Shown: positions 1-9,005, numbered from the stretch's first letter. The stretch is 64,000 nt of DNA from Sinorhizobium mexicanum (GCF_013488225.1 NZ_CP041241.1:1426001-1490000); one strand, 5' to 3'. Notes: generated from the letters alone by a model not told the origin. Made by a program: numbers and translations.

Positions 1-1986
1 GAGCTCGACGAATTTCTCGAACAACTCTCCGCCGACAAGGATCATCTGCGGCGCCTGCATCAGATGCAGGCTTGGCGGCTTACGAGCTGGAAGACTGCGC
101 GGGACCAGCTGAGCTATCGCCGGTTCTTCGAGATAGCCGGTCTCATCGGCATGCGAGTCGAAGATCCATCCGTTTTCGAGGACACCCATCGACTGACTCT
201 GGACCTCGTCCAGGGGGGCTTGGTTGAAGGACTTCGGGTCGATCACATCGACGGTCTCGCCGATCCCGAAGCCTATCTTCACAGGCTGCGGCAGCACGCA
301 GGCAACAGCACCTACATCGTCGTCGAGAAGATATTGGGAGTGAATGAAACGCTGCCGCAGGATTGGCCCGTCGACGGCACCACAGGCTACGAGTTCATCT
401 CCGCCCTGGCCGAGCTTCTGACCAACGAGCAGTCTTCTGCCCGGCTTTCGAGCGAGGCACGAAGATCGGCGGCGGAAAAGGCGGTCCTCGATTGCAAGCT
501 GCAGCTACTGAGCCACAATTTCAACGCCGAAGCCACGCGGCTCGCCAGACTTGCCGCGCTCATCGAAAACAACGGCGGCTCCTCGCATCCCAACGGCCGC
601 ATCATCGAAGCCGTTCGTCGGTTGATCGCAGCACTACCGATCTACCGGACCTATGTCAGCGACCGCGGCGTAGCCGAGCGCGACGGCCGCATCCTCGACG
701 AAATGGAATTGAACGCTTTGACCGCAGCGCCGGTTGCCGGCGCCGAAATTGCCCTCATCATTGCCGCGCTGAAATCAAGGAGTGGCTTGGCGAATCGAAA
801 ACCGCAATCCGAGTTCCGTACGCGCTTTCAGCAATTGAGCGGCGCCGTCATGGCCAAGGCGGTCGAGGATACCTTCTTCTACAGAAGGACCGACTATCTC
901 GCGGCGAATGAGGTGGGGGCCGATCCTTTCTGGAGACCGGGGGGCACCGACCGCTTTCATGAGATGATGCAGGATCGCGCCCGCGACATGCCAAACGGCC
1001 TGTCGGCAACGTCGACGCATGACACCAAGCGCGGTGAGGACGCACGTGCCCGTCTCTATGCGGTGAGCGAGGCACCGGACGTCTGGACAGCCTCGGTCGC
1101 GCGCTGGCACGACATGAATGCCGCACGGATCCGCCGTTCCCCGGGTGGCGGCGCGCCGGAAGCCTCGGTGGAGCAGTTCCTCTACCAGAGCCTGCTTGGC
1201 ATCTGGCCTATCAACTCCTCTTTCGACGAAGACGAATTTTCCGCTTTACGCGAGCGTCTTTGCGGATTTGCCGTTAAGGCGCTCCGGGAAGCAAAACTCA
1301 GGACGAGTTGGGAGTCTCCGGATGAGTACTACGAAACGGCAGTGACGGCGTTTCTCTCTGACCTCCTCGATTTGCAGAACCGAACCTTTTTCGAAGACTT
1401 TGGGAGAGCGGCGAGGCCTTTCATCCAGGCCGGCTTGATCAACAGCCTCTCGCAAACCCTGGTCAAACTGACCGCACCGGGCGTTCCGGATGTTTATCAA
1501 GGCAGCGAGCGTCTCGACGTCAGCCTCGTCGATCCTGATAACCGCCGGCCTTTTTCACCACATCCGTCATCGCCCGCCCTTCCGCACGTGCCGACCGCGA
1601 GTACCTTCGAAGACTGCAAGCAAACGCTGATCGGAATATGCCTGAATCATCGTCGAAACAGGGGCTCGAATCTGCTGATGAGAGGCGGCTATATTCCCTT
1701 GCAAGTACGAGGCCCCGCCTCCCGCCACGCAGCCGCTTTCATGCGCCACACCGAGAACGACTTTTCAATCACGGTGGTCCCGCGCCTCATATTCCGCCAT
1801 ACGGACGGGGACCGGCTGTCCGTTCTCCCGGGCCTCTGGAAGGACACCTGTCTCGTATGGCCCGATGGCCGCGATCTCATGCGCTTGCGAAACCTCGCCA
1901 CAGGCGACCTCGTCGAACCTCATCACCATCTTCCTGTGGCGGATGTGCTACGCGGCTTCGCCGTTGCCTTCCTTGTTCCGGCGTGA
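1..1986 (+). CDS. treY: Maltooligosyltrehalose synthase, 3' part (TreY)
   Basis: This is the C-terminal 661 residues of a GH13 enzyme that isomerises the reducing-end alpha-1,4 bond of maltooligosaccharides to the alpha,alpha-1,1 bond of maltooligosyltrehalose, the first step of the cytoplasmic TreY/TreZ trehalose route. The reading frame is open from base 1, so the gene starts upstream of the window. Visible family marks are LHQMQAWRLTSWK at the start, GLRVDHIDG with the presumed nucleophile Asp near visible residue 81, VVEKILGVNE with the acid/base Glu near residue 109, and STHDTKRGEDARAR near residues 338-350. The protein ends normally at a TGA. The partner treZ/treX genes would be expected just upstream. 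No trehalose gene follows it here. Confidence 0.93.
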   Translation, partial: ELDEFLEQLSADKDHLRRLHQMQAWRLTSWKTARDQLSYRRFFEIAGLIGMRVEDPSVFEDTHRLTLDLVQGGLVEGLRVDHIDGLADPEAYLHRLRQHAGNSTYIVVEKILGVNETLPQDWPVDGTTGYEFISALAELLTNEQSSARLSSEARRSAAEKAVLDCKLQLLSHNFNAEATRLARLAALIENNGGSSHPNGRIIEAVRRLIAALPIYRTYVSDRGVAERDGRILDEMELNALTAAPVAGAEIALIIAALKSRSGLANRKPQSEFRTRFQQLSGAVMAKAVEDTFFYRRTDYLAANEVGADPFWRPGGTDRFHEMMQDRARDMPNGLSATSTHDTKRGEDARARLYAVSEAPDVWTASVARWHDMNAARIRRSPGGGAPEASVEQFLYQSLLGIWPINSSFDEDEFSALRERLCGFAVKALREAKLRTSWESPDEYYETAVTAFLSDLLDLQNRTFFEDFGRAARPFIQAGLINSLSQTLVKLTAPGVPDVYQGSERLDVSLVDPDNRRPFSPHPSSPALPHVPTASTFEDCKQTLIGICLNHRRNRGSNLLMRGGYIPLQVRGPASRHAAAFMRHTENDFSITVVPRLIFRHTDGDRLSVLPGLWKDTCLVWPDGRDLMRLRNLATGDLVEPHHHLPVADVLRGFAVAFLVPA

Positions 1987-2042
1987 CTGGAGCGGACAGC
2001 AGCGCCGCGTCCAATCGGGCGCGCAAGGGACACCGCAGCAAT

Positions 2043-3020
2043 TCAAGAGATCAGCACGATCTTCCCGGTTGTTTGCCGGCTCTCGAGCGCCCGGTGCGCA
2101 TCGGCGGCCCGCGTGAGCGGAAAACGCCCGCCGTCGATCACCCTGAGCGTTCCCTTTTCGGCCTGATGGAAGAGATCGGCGAGATCGGCCTTCAAGCCGG
2201 CCGCTGTCAGGAGAGGAAGCAGGGCGAACCCGTGCAAGGACTGGTTTCGCGAGAACATCGCCTCCATCTCGCCCGAGCCGAGACCGAACCGGCCTAAGGC
2301 GCCGAAAACCAGTTCGCCGCCGGGCGCGAGCAGATCCAGCGCCGCTTTCGTGAATGGGCCACCGATCAGGTCGTAGATGATATCGATGCCTCTGCCGTTG
2401 AGCGTTTCCTTAAGGCCCGCCGTCCAATTCGGCAGCGAGTAGTCGACGCCGATGTCGGCGCCGAGAGAGCGCACCAGTTCCAGCTTCGCATCGGAGCTTG
2501 CTGTCGCCACAATCGATCGGGCCCCCGCGCTCTTCGCCAGTTGAATCAGCAGCGAACCGACGCCGCCTGCGGCAGCGGTCACCAGGATCGTCTTTCCCTT
2601 TGGCGGACTTTGGCGAATGAGGTGCAACGCAGTCAGCCCCTGGATCATCAGCGCGGTCGCCGTCTCGAACGGCAGGACGTCCGGAACCGGCACCAGTGTC
2701 GCAGCGTCAATCGTGATGTATTCGGCGTAACCGGAGCCGCGGCCAAAGGCGAACATGGGAACGGCGACCCGGCTGCCGATGATGGTGCCGGAAACGCCGG
2801 CGCCCGCGGCCTCGACGACACCCGCGACCTCGACGCCGGGGATCATCGGCAGTTCCGGCGTCACCGCATAACGGTCTTCTCGCATCAGCACCTCGAAGAA
2901 ATTCACGCCGATGGCACGTGTGCGGACGAGAACCTCCCCCTCTGCCGGCGCCCGCTTCGGGATATCAACGATTTCAAGCACCTCGGGCGGACCGAAGTGG
3001 CGGAACTGAATCGCTTTCAT
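2043..3020 (-). CDS. Zinc-free quinone oxidoreductase, MDR family
   Basis: A 325-residue medium-chain dehydrogenase/reductase of the NADPH:quinone oxidoreductase (QOR) type, probably a cytoplasmic reductase of quinones or activated enones. The N-terminal GroES-like half starts MKAIQFRHFGPPEVLEI and the Rossmann half carries AAAGGVGSLLIQLAKSAGA at about residues 149-167. I see no structural zinc cysteine cluster. A longer reading frame exists upstream, but MKAIQF is where family members begin and it is preceded by AAGG at suitable spacing. It is divergent from an HxlR regulator, a common pairing in which the regulator senses an electrophile or quinone and controls the reductase. The substrate is not deducible. 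Confidence 0.88.
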   Translation of the reverse strand: MKAIQFRHFGPPEVLEIVDIPKRAPAEGEVLVRTRAIGVNFFEVLMREDRYAVTPELPMIPGVEVAGVVEAAGAGVSGTIIGSRVAVPMFAFGRGSGYAEYITIDAATLVPVPDVLPFETATALMIQGLTALHLIRQSPPKGKTILVTAAAGGVGSLLIQLAKSAGARSIVATASSDAKLELVRSLGADIGVDYSLPNWTAGLKETLNGRGIDIIYDLIGGPFTKAALDLLAPGGELVFGALGRFGLGSGEMEAMFSRNQSLHGFALLPLLTAAGLKADLADLFHQAEKGTLRVIDGGRFPLTRAADAHRALESRQTTGKIVLIS

Positions 3021-3054
3021 GTGCATCTGCCTTGGATCGTGGTGGGTTAGAAGC

Positions 3055-3105
3055 GACGCAATTCCGGACGGGAAGCCGTTACACACTTTCCTGGAATTGC
3101 TTTAG
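3055..3105. repeat. Rhizobial palindromic intergenic repeat, copy 1
   Basis: An imperfect palindrome with outer arms GCAATTCC (3058-3065) and GGAATTGC (3093-3100) and a core containing ACACACTTT. The same unit recurs at 21907-21950, and a variant lies at 6925-6979, so it is a dispersed element of the RIME/ABC type known from Rhizobium and Sinorhizobium. It sits in the divergent promoter region between the quinone oxidoreductase and the HxlR gene and could affect the 5' leader of either one. Confidence 0.8.
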
Positions 3106-3175
3106 CCGCTATTTAGGTCCACTGCCCAAGAGGGATCTACATACTCTTTCGTTCCATACTGACCAGCTGGTAACC

Positions 3176-3571
3176 ATGGTCGAGATCATGAAAAGATTGC
3201 CGGTTCTGCCCTCCGAACGCGCCCTGAAGGTGATCTCCGGGCGCTGGAAGGCCGTCATCCTCTATCACCTGTTCGACGCGCCAAAGCGGCTATCCGAGCT
3301 CAAGAGACTGGTGCCCGCCGTCAGTCAAAAGGTTCTGATCCAGCAACTCCGCGAGATGGAGGAGCATGGTCTTGTTCATCGGGAGATCTTTCGCGAGGTC
3401 CCGCCGCGCGTGGAATATTCGGCGACAGCACTCGGCCTCAGCCTCGAACCCGTACTGCTTGCGCTCTGCGAATGGGGTCAGCGCCACGCGGCGGAGCTGA
3501 ATGAGCTCGACCATCTTGCGGATTGCGTCATCAGGCCTCGGTCCAGCGTACAGAGCGAGAGCGACGATTGA
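3176..3571 (+). CDS. HxlR-family winged-helix regulator
   Basis: A 131-residue MarR/HxlR-like DNA-binding protein. The family core is visible from about residue 12 to 112: SERALKVISGRWKAVILYHL, then the recognition region LSELKRLVPAVSQKVLIQQLREMEE and the wing EIFREVPPRVEYSAT. The usual N-terminal Cys of redox-sensing HxlR members (YodB, HypR) is absent from the first 20 residues, so it may sense a ligand by another route. I chose the ATG at 3176; a longer frame upstream runs into the neighbouring promoter and repeat and is not family-like. It is divergent from the quinone oxidoreductase, which is its most likely target. It overlaps nothing and ends 6 bp before the stop of convergent xdhC. 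Confidence 0.87.
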   Translation: MVEIMKRLPVLPSERALKVISGRWKAVILYHLFDAPKRLSELKRLVPAVSQKVLIQQLREMEEHGLVHREIFREVPPRVEYSATALGLSLEPVLLALCEWGQRHAAELNELDHLADCVIRPRSSVQSESDD

Positions 3572-3577
3572 CCCGCC

Positions 3578-4441
3578 TCACGCCCTGACCGGCTTTCCGG
3601 ATTTACGCGACGGGAGACCGTCCTTCGGGTGATCATGGTTCAGGGCAGCCGTCATGATTTCGGCGGCGGCCAGCGCTGCGATGACGGCCGGCCGCTTGTC
3701 CTTGACGGTCGTCCCACCGATCGGACAGACCAGCCTGTCGAGGAGCTCCGGGCGTCTTATTTCCCGTGAAAGCCAGCTCTTGAACGTGGCGCGCTTGGTC
3801 TTCGAGCCGATCATGCCGACGTAGCAGGCATCCTCGCGGCCGAGCGCTTCGGCGGCAATCAGGAAATCCAGCGCATGGTCATGGGTGAGAATAACGAACG
3901 CACTTCCCGCCGGAGCGTCGCGCACGACCGCCTCCGGCATTGCCGTGAGGCAGGTCTCGATCCCGGGCACATCGACAGCCGAAAGCTCGTGCTCGCGCGT
4001 ATCGATGAGGATGGTGCGAAGCGGCACCAGCGAAAGCGCCATTGCGAGCGCATCGCCGACATGGCCTGCGCCGAAGACATAGACGTGCGGGCGACGCGCG
4101 ATCTCGCTTTCGCTGCGCTCGATCAGTGCCGCACGGGTTTCCTTGTCGATCGTCTTAAAGGCGAGCGCCACGCGACCGCCACAGCATTGGCCGATCTCCG
4201 GGCCGAGCGGGATCGTCAGCGCATGATCAGCGCTCGCTCCCTGGAGGAGCTTTCGAGCGTGATCGATCGCCATGTATTCCAGCTGGCCGCCGCCGATCGT
4301 GCCGAAGGTGCGGTCTTTCGAGACGAGCATCCAGGCATCGGTATCGCGAGGGGTCGAGCCGGCTGCGACTGCCACCTCGACGAGGACGCACGCCGCTTCT
4401 CGGTTCAGGAAAGCCCGGATATCCTCTCTGGTCGCCGGCAT
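3578..4441 (-). CDS. xdhC: Xanthine dehydrogenase accessory protein XdhC
   Basis: A 287-residue XdhC/CoxI-family chaperone that binds molybdenum cofactor, promotes its sulfuration and delivers it to the XdhB subunit. The N-terminal XdhC domain has VLVEVAVAAGSTPRDTDAWM and GTIGGGQLEYMAID. The C-terminal half is Rossmann-like with VYVFGAGHVGDALA and FVILTHDHALD, then YVGMIGSKTKRATF. Length is normal for the family. It is the last gene of the minus-strand uraH-xdhA-xdhB-xdhC run and starts 70 bp after the xdhB stop, which fits its role as the maturation factor for that enzyme. Confidence 0.93.
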   Translation of the reverse strand: MPATREDIRAFLNREAACVLVEVAVAAGSTPRDTDAWMLVSKDRTFGTIGGGQLEYMAIDHARKLLQGASADHALTIPLGPEIGQCCGGRVALAFKTIDKETRAALIERSESEIARRPHVYVFGAGHVGDALAMALSLVPLRTILIDTREHELSAVDVPGIETCLTAMPEAVVRDAPAGSAFVILTHDHALDFLIAAEALGREDACYVGMIGSKTKRATFKSWLSREIRRPELLDRLVCPIGGTTVKDKRPAVIAALAAAEIMTAALNHDHPKDGLPSRKSGKPVRA

Positions 4442-4511
4442 GTTCGTGGTTCCTGTTTCCGCGCATGGTCCGACGCCCGGTCGGCCATGCGCCGCATCAA
4501 ATACTACCGCG

Positions 4512-6845
4512 TTATCTCCGTGCCTGCCCGCGCAGACGCTCGATGGCCATCAACACGCGCTCGGGGGTCGCCGGTGCGTCGATGCGCGGCGGGATTCGAT
4601 ATTCCACAACGCTCGCCGCTGCCATGGATATAGCTTCGAGAACGGAAATACCCAACATGAAGGGCGGTTCGCCGACGGCCTTGGAGCGGCGGATCGTTTC
4701 CTCCCGGTTGACCGACCATTCCGCCAGACGCACGTTGAAGACACGTGGCCGGTCGGAGGCGAGCGGGATCTTGTAGGTGGAAGGCGCATGGGTGCGCAGC
4801 CGCCCCTTGGCATCCCACCACAGTTCTTCCGTCGTCAGCCAGCCCATGCCCTGCACGAAGGCGCCCTCGACCTGCCCGAGGTCGAGCGCCGGATTGAGCG
4901 ACTTGCCGACATCGTGGATGATGTCAGTGCGATCGACCTGGTATTCGCCGGTCAGCGTGTCGATGCTGACCTCCGAGCAGGACGCGCCGTAAGCGTAGTA
5001 GTAGAACGGACGGCCGCGGCCTTCGGAGCGGTTCCAGTGGATCTTCGGCGTCTTGTAGAACCCGGCGGCGGACAGCTGAACGCGCGCCGCATAGGCCATG
5101 TTTATGAAATCGGGGAAGGACACGCGCTCGCTGCCGATCCGCACCACATTCGGCTCGAAAGCGACATCCGCTTCGCTGACGCCATAGCGTTCCGTCGCAA
5201 AACTGACGAGCCGCGCCTTGATCTGCTGGGCCGCATTGGCGGCCGCCATGCCGTTCAGGTCCGAGCCGGACGAGGCGGCGGTCGCCGATGTGTTCGGCAC
5301 CTTACCGGTGGAGGTCGCGGTCACCTTGATGCGGTCGAGGTCGACCTGGAACTCGTCCGCCACGACCTGGGCGACCTTGGTGTAAAGCCCCTGCCCCATC
5401 TCGGTGCCGCCGTGGTTCAGATGGATCGAGCCGTCGGTGTAGACATGGACCAGAGCGCCGGCCTGGTTGTATTCCGTCTTGGTGAAGGAGATGCCGAACT
5501 TCACCGGCGTCAGCGCGATACCGCGCTTGATCACGTGGTTCTCGCGGTTGAAAGCGAGAACGGCCTCACGCCGGGCGGCATAATCCGCCGACGTTTCCAG
5601 TTCCTCGATGATGCGCCCGATGATGTTGTCTTCCACCTTCTGGTGATAGGGCGTCAGGTTGCGGCCCTCGCCACCATAGAAGTTGAGCTTGCGGATCTCG
5701 AGCGGATCCTTGCCGAGCGTGTACGCGATATCCTCGATCATCCGCTCGCCGCCGACCATGCCCTGCGGTCCGCCGAAGCCACGGAAGGCGGTGTTTGACA
5801 CCGTGTTGGTCTTCATCGGCCGCGAGCGCAGCCGGACGTTCGGATAGAAATAGCAGTTGTCGGCGTGGAAAAGCGCGCGGTCCGTCACCGGACCGGAGAG
5901 GTCCGCCGAGAAGCCACACCGCGCGGCAAAGACCGCGTCGACCGCCTCTATCCGGCCGTCGTCGTCAAAGCCGATCTTGTAGTCGACGTGGAAATCGTGG
6001 CGCTTGCCGGTCGCCGTCATGTCATCGTCCCGGTCGGGGCGGATCTTGACGGCACGGCGGTACTTCCGCGCCGCCATGGCAGCGACCGCGGCAAAGAGAT
6101 TCGCCTGCGTCTCCTTGCCGCCGAAGCCGCCACCCATGCGCCGGACATTTACCGTCACGGCGTTGGAAGGCACGCCCAGCACTTGGGCCACCATATGCTG
6201 CGTCTCGCTCGGATGCTGGGTCGAGGCGTAGACGGTTACTTCGTCGTCCTCGCCGGGGATCGCGAAGGAAATATGGCCTTCCAGGTAGAAATGATCCTGG
6301 CCGCCGATCCGCATTTCGCCCTGAACGACGTTCTTCGCCTTGGCGAAGCCGGCGTCGATGTCGCCGCGTTCGAGCTTCAGCGGATCGATCACCAGCGGAT
6401 AGTTCGCCGTCACGGCCTCCTGAACGTCCGTGACATGCGGCAAGTCGCGATAGTCGATCTTGACCTTTGCAGCCGCCCGCCGCGCCGCATCGCGTGACGT
6501 GGCAATCACGGCGAAGATCGGCTGGCCGTGAAACTCGACCTTGCCGGTCGCAAAAACCGGATCGTCATGCTTGTGCGCGGGACTGATGTCGTTCTCGCCC
6601 GGAATGTCGTCCGCCTTCAGAATGCCGACGACGCCGGCGCTGGCGCTCACATCCGCAAAGTCGATCGACAGGATTTCCGCGTGCGCCCGGGCGGACAGGC
6701 CGAGATAGGCGTGCAATGTCCCGGCGGGCTCGGGGATGTCGTCGATATATTCGGCTGTGCCCGAGACATGCTTGTGGCCGGACTCGTGCTTTTCCTTCTC
6801 GTGAACGCCACCGCGGATGCGGTCGATGGGCTGCATCACATTCAT
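4512..6845 (-). CDS. xdhB: Xanthine dehydrogenase, molybdopterin-binding subunit
   Basis: A 777-residue large subunit of bacterial xanthine dehydrogenase, which oxidises hypoxanthine to xanthine and xanthine to urate in the cytoplasm. The N-terminal a/b hammerhead region begins around HVSGTAEYIDDIPEP. The Mo-cofactor domain shows RRMGGGFGGKETQ, AFRGFGGPQGM and GTEMGQGLYTK. The presumed catalytic base Glu is in KAVGEPPFMLG, near residue 726. Length matches Rhodobacter-type XdhB. It follows xdhA after a 130-bp gap filled by two palindromes, so the two subunits are probably cotranscribed across a structured spacer. Confidence 0.96.
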   Translation of the reverse strand: MNVMQPIDRIRGGVHEKEKHESGHKHVSGTAEYIDDIPEPAGTLHAYLGLSARAHAEILSIDFADVSASAGVVGILKADDIPGENDISPAHKHDDPVFATGKVEFHGQPIFAVIATSRDAARRAAAKVKIDYRDLPHVTDVQEAVTANYPLVIDPLKLERGDIDAGFAKAKNVVQGEMRIGGQDHFYLEGHISFAIPGEDDEVTVYASTQHPSETQHMVAQVLGVPSNAVTVNVRRMGGGFGGKETQANLFAAVAAMAARKYRRAVKIRPDRDDDMTATGKRHDFHVDYKIGFDDDGRIEAVDAVFAARCGFSADLSGPVTDRALFHADNCYFYPNVRLRSRPMKTNTVSNTAFRGFGGPQGMVGGERMIEDIAYTLGKDPLEIRKLNFYGGEGRNLTPYHQKVEDNIIGRIIEELETSADYAARREAVLAFNRENHVIKRGIALTPVKFGISFTKTEYNQAGALVHVYTDGSIHLNHGGTEMGQGLYTKVAQVVADEFQVDLDRIKVTATSTGKVPNTSATAASSGSDLNGMAAANAAQQIKARLVSFATERYGVSEADVAFEPNVVRIGSERVSFPDFINMAYAARVQLSAAGFYKTPKIHWNRSEGRGRPFYYYAYGASCSEVSIDTLTGEYQVDRTDIIHDVGKSLNPALDLGQVEGAFVQGMGWLTTEELWWDAKGRLRTHAPSTYKIPLASDRPRVFNVRLAEWSVNREETIRRSKAVGEPPFMLGISVLEAISMAAASVVEYRIPPRIDAPATPERVLMAIERLRGQARR

Positions 6846-6862
6846 GGCTCAAACCTCCTTTA

Positions 6863-6980
6863 GATCACGATGATTTTTGGGTCGAATCGACCCAAAAATC
6901 ATAATCGTGATCGATTCTAATAAGTTAGAGCGGGATGCGGGGCGGAAAACCGCGCACACTTTTCCTCATCCCGCTCTAAA
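6863..6980. repeat. Double palindrome (rhizobial RIME/ABC-type repeat) between xdhA and xdhB
   Basis: Two adjacent palindromes fill the spacer. The first, 6863-6912, has long arms reading GATTTTTGGGTCGA / TCGACCCAAAAATC with outer ATCACGAT / ATCGTGAT. The second, 6925-6979, has TTAGAGCGGGATG / CATCCCGCTCTAA arms around a core with ACACTTTTCC, the same core as the repeats at 3058 and 21907. Its right edge runs into xdhA and contains the xdhA stop codon (TAG on the minus strand, 6976-6978). In mRNA both would fold into strong hairpins between the xdhA and xdhB cistrons. Confidence 0.88.
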
Positions 6981-8457
6981 CCGCGACGGCGATGGCGCGA
7001 TCGAGCCGGACGTGCCCGGCCTCCTGCGTTTCCAGGTAAAAGCGGCGGAGCAGGTTCTTCGCCACGAGCATGCGGTATTCGGCCGAGGCGCGCCAATCGG
7101 TCAAAGGCGTGAAATCCTCGGCAAACGCAGCGACGGCGGCTTCAATCGTCGCATCGTTCCAGTCCGCTCCTTCGAGCACCGCCTCCACCTTCGAGGCACG
7201 CTTCGGCGTGCCGGCCATTCCGCCGAAGGCGATGGTCGCTTCGGCGACCTTGCCTTGGTCATCGAGAGACGCGCAAAAGGCACCGCAAACGGCGGAAATG
7301 TCTTCGTCGAGGCGCTTCGTCACCTTGTAGACGGCAAAGCGGATTCCTTCGTCGAGGAACGGAATGCGCACCGTTTCGACAAATTCGCCGGGTTCGCGAT
7401 CCTGCTTGCCGTATTCGACGAAGAAGGCTTCGAGCGGCAGGGTCCGGCGCCGTGCGCCCTTGCGCAGCGTCACCGATGCGCCAAGCGCGATCAGAGCCGG
7501 CGGCGTGTCGCCGATCGGCGAGCCGTTGGCGATGTTGCCGCCAACGGTGCCCATGTTGCGCACCTGCTGCCCGCCGATCCGGTCCCACAGTTCGCGCAGT
7601 TGCGGAAAGTGTTCCACGATCACCGGAAAGGCTTCGGTATAGCTGACACCGGCCCCGAGCGTGATGCCTTCGCCGTCGACGGAAATCCGGCGCAGTTCTT
7701 CGAGATGCGAGATGTGCACCACCGGCGCGATGTCGCGCATGAACTTCGTTACCCAGAGACCGACGTCGGTCGAGCCCGCGACAATCGTCGCCTTCGGGTC
7801 GGCTTCGAAGACGGCAGCGAAGTCTTCGACAGAGGCCGGCAGCACGAAGCGTTCAGCCTCGTTGCCGATCACGACGCGGCGGCCATCCTGGAGCGCGGCA
7901 AGTTGCCTGCCGATATTTTCACGCTCCGTGACGAGCGGATCCTTTCCGACCTCCCCGATCGATGAAATCGCTTCCGCCGCACGGATGATCGCGGCGTAGC
8001 CGGTGCAGCGACAGAGATTGCCCTGCAGCGCCTTTTCGATCTCCTGAACGCTCGGCTTCGGTTTTTCCATCCAGAGGCCGTAGAGCGACATGACGAAGCC
8101 CGGCGTGCAGAAGCCGCACTGCGAGGCGTGCGTGTCGACCATCGCCTGCTGCACCGGGTGAAGCGGACCGTTCGGCTGAGCCAGTGCGTCGACGGTGACG
8201 ACATGGCAGCCGTCGAGCGAACCGACGAAGCGGATGCAGGCGTTGATGGATTCGTATCTCAACTGACCGCCAAGAAGCCGACCGACCAGCACGGTGCAGG
8301 CACCGCAGTCGCCCTCGGCGCAGCCTTCCTTGGTTCCGCGCAGACTGCGGTCAATGCGCAGGAAATCGAGCAGGGTCTGGACCGGCGAAACGTCTGCAAG
8401 TTCGACGAGCCGGTCATTCAGCAAGAAGCGGATCGTGTTGCGGATTTCAGTCATCAT
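6976..8457 (-). CDS. xdhA: Xanthine dehydrogenase, Fe-S/FAD subunit
   Basis: A 493-residue small subunit of xanthine dehydrogenase that carries electrons from the Mo site to FAD and NAD+. The N-terminal plant-type 2Fe-2S domain has GCAEGDCGAC (Cys near 46, 51, 54). The second 2Fe-2S domain has QCGFCTPGF and NLCRCTGY. The FAD domain has IVAGSTDVGLWV and GTVGGNIANGSPIGD. Length and domain order match Rhodobacter-type XdhA. It starts 6 bp after uraH. Its stop codon lies in the edge of a palindromic repeat, as noted for that element. Confidence 0.95.
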   Translation of the reverse strand: MMTEIRNTIRFLLNDRLVELADVSPVQTLLDFLRIDRSLRGTKEGCAEGDCGACTVLVGRLLGGQLRYESINACIRFVGSLDGCHVVTVDALAQPNGPLHPVQQAMVDTHASQCGFCTPGFVMSLYGLWMEKPKPSVQEIEKALQGNLCRCTGYAAIIRAAEAISSIGEVGKDPLVTERENIGRQLAALQDGRRVVIGNEAERFVLPASVEDFAAVFEADPKATIVAGSTDVGLWVTKFMRDIAPVVHISHLEELRRISVDGEGITLGAGVSYTEAFPVIVEHFPQLRELWDRIGGQQVRNMGTVGGNIANGSPIGDTPPALIALGASVTLRKGARRRTLPLEAFFVEYGKQDREPGEFVETVRIPFLDEGIRFAVYKVTKRLDEDISAVCGAFCASLDDQGKVAEATIAFGGMAGTPKRASKVEAVLEGADWNDATIEAAVAAFAEDFTPLTDWRASAEYRMLVAKNLLRRFYLETQEAGHVRLDRAIAVAV

Positions 8458-8463
8458 GGCCGG

Positions 8464-8835
8464 TCAGCTCCCGCGGTAGGTCGAATAGCCATAGGGCGAA
8501 AGCAGGAGCGGCACATGATAATGCGCCGCCTGGTCGGCGATCCCGAAGCGGATCGGGATGACGTCGAGGAAGGGATTTGCACCGCGCTCTGCGGCGGGGC
8601 CGAGATATTCGCCGGCGTGGAAACGCAGTTCGTAGGTCCCGCTTTCCATACGTTCGCCGGCGAGCAGCGGCTGGTCACAGCGGCCATCGTCATTCGTCCT
8701 CGCGGAGACGAGATGCTGCGCCCGCTCGCCATCGAACCGGTAGAGGTCGATGCGCAGGTTGCCGGCCGGTTTGCCGCTTGCCGTGTCCAGCACATGGGTC
8801 GTCAGGCGCCCGGCGTTTCCACCTTGAGATTGCAT
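8464..8835 (-). CDS. uraH: 5-hydroxyisourate hydrolase (transthyretin-related)
   Basis: A 123-residue transthyretin-like enzyme that opens 5-hydroxyisourate to OHCU, the step after urate oxidation. The family marks are [13 protein letters not shown] with His14 at the start, and the diagnostic C-terminal tetrapeptide YRGS, which separates the hydrolase from transthyretin. The start is supported by a GGGAGG ribosome site. It is first in the minus-strand purine run and divergent from the gene that encodes the next enzyme (OHCU decarboxylase), so the two promoters share one 170-bp region. The urate oxidase itself is not in the window. Confidence 0.94.
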   Translation of the reverse strand: MQSQGGNAGRLTTHVLDTASGKPAGNLRIDLYRFDGERAQHLVSARTNDDGRCDQPLLAGERMESGTYELRFHAGEYLGPAAERGANPFLDVIPIRFGIADQAAHYHVPLLLSPYGYSTYRGS

Positions 8836-9005
8836 GCGTTTCGCTCCTCCCGAAATCAGCTCTCCACTACACAGTATCCGGAGGGGAGATGCGCTTGTGT
8901 AGCGGCCTCAGCCTTCGAGACTTTCAAATTTTTTGGGGGGAATGAGCGAGCGGCTTTCTCGTTACCAATCGTGCTCAAAAGACACTGTCTGGAGGAGCCC
9001 ATTTC
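8836..9005. promoter_or_regulatory. Divergent uraH / puuE-uraD promoter region
   Basis: 170 bp between two oppositely oriented purine-catabolic genes. It holds a perfect 7-bp inverted repeat, CTACACA (8867-8873) and TGTGTAG (8896-8902), 22 bp apart. It also holds a 14-mer GACTTTCAAATTTT (8919-8932) that recurs exactly at 25690-25703, upstream of the purine permease. Either could be an operator for a purine-responsive regulator. Both gene starts have good ribosome sites. The regulatory role is inferred from position only. Confidence 0.5.

Noticed and set aside
4272..5798. 508-codon plus-strand frame opposite xdhB
   Set aside because: It is antisense to a gene with clear catalytic motifs; the translation is Arg/Asp/Gly-rich with no family features and no ribosome site. 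Long antisense frames are common in high-GC genes.
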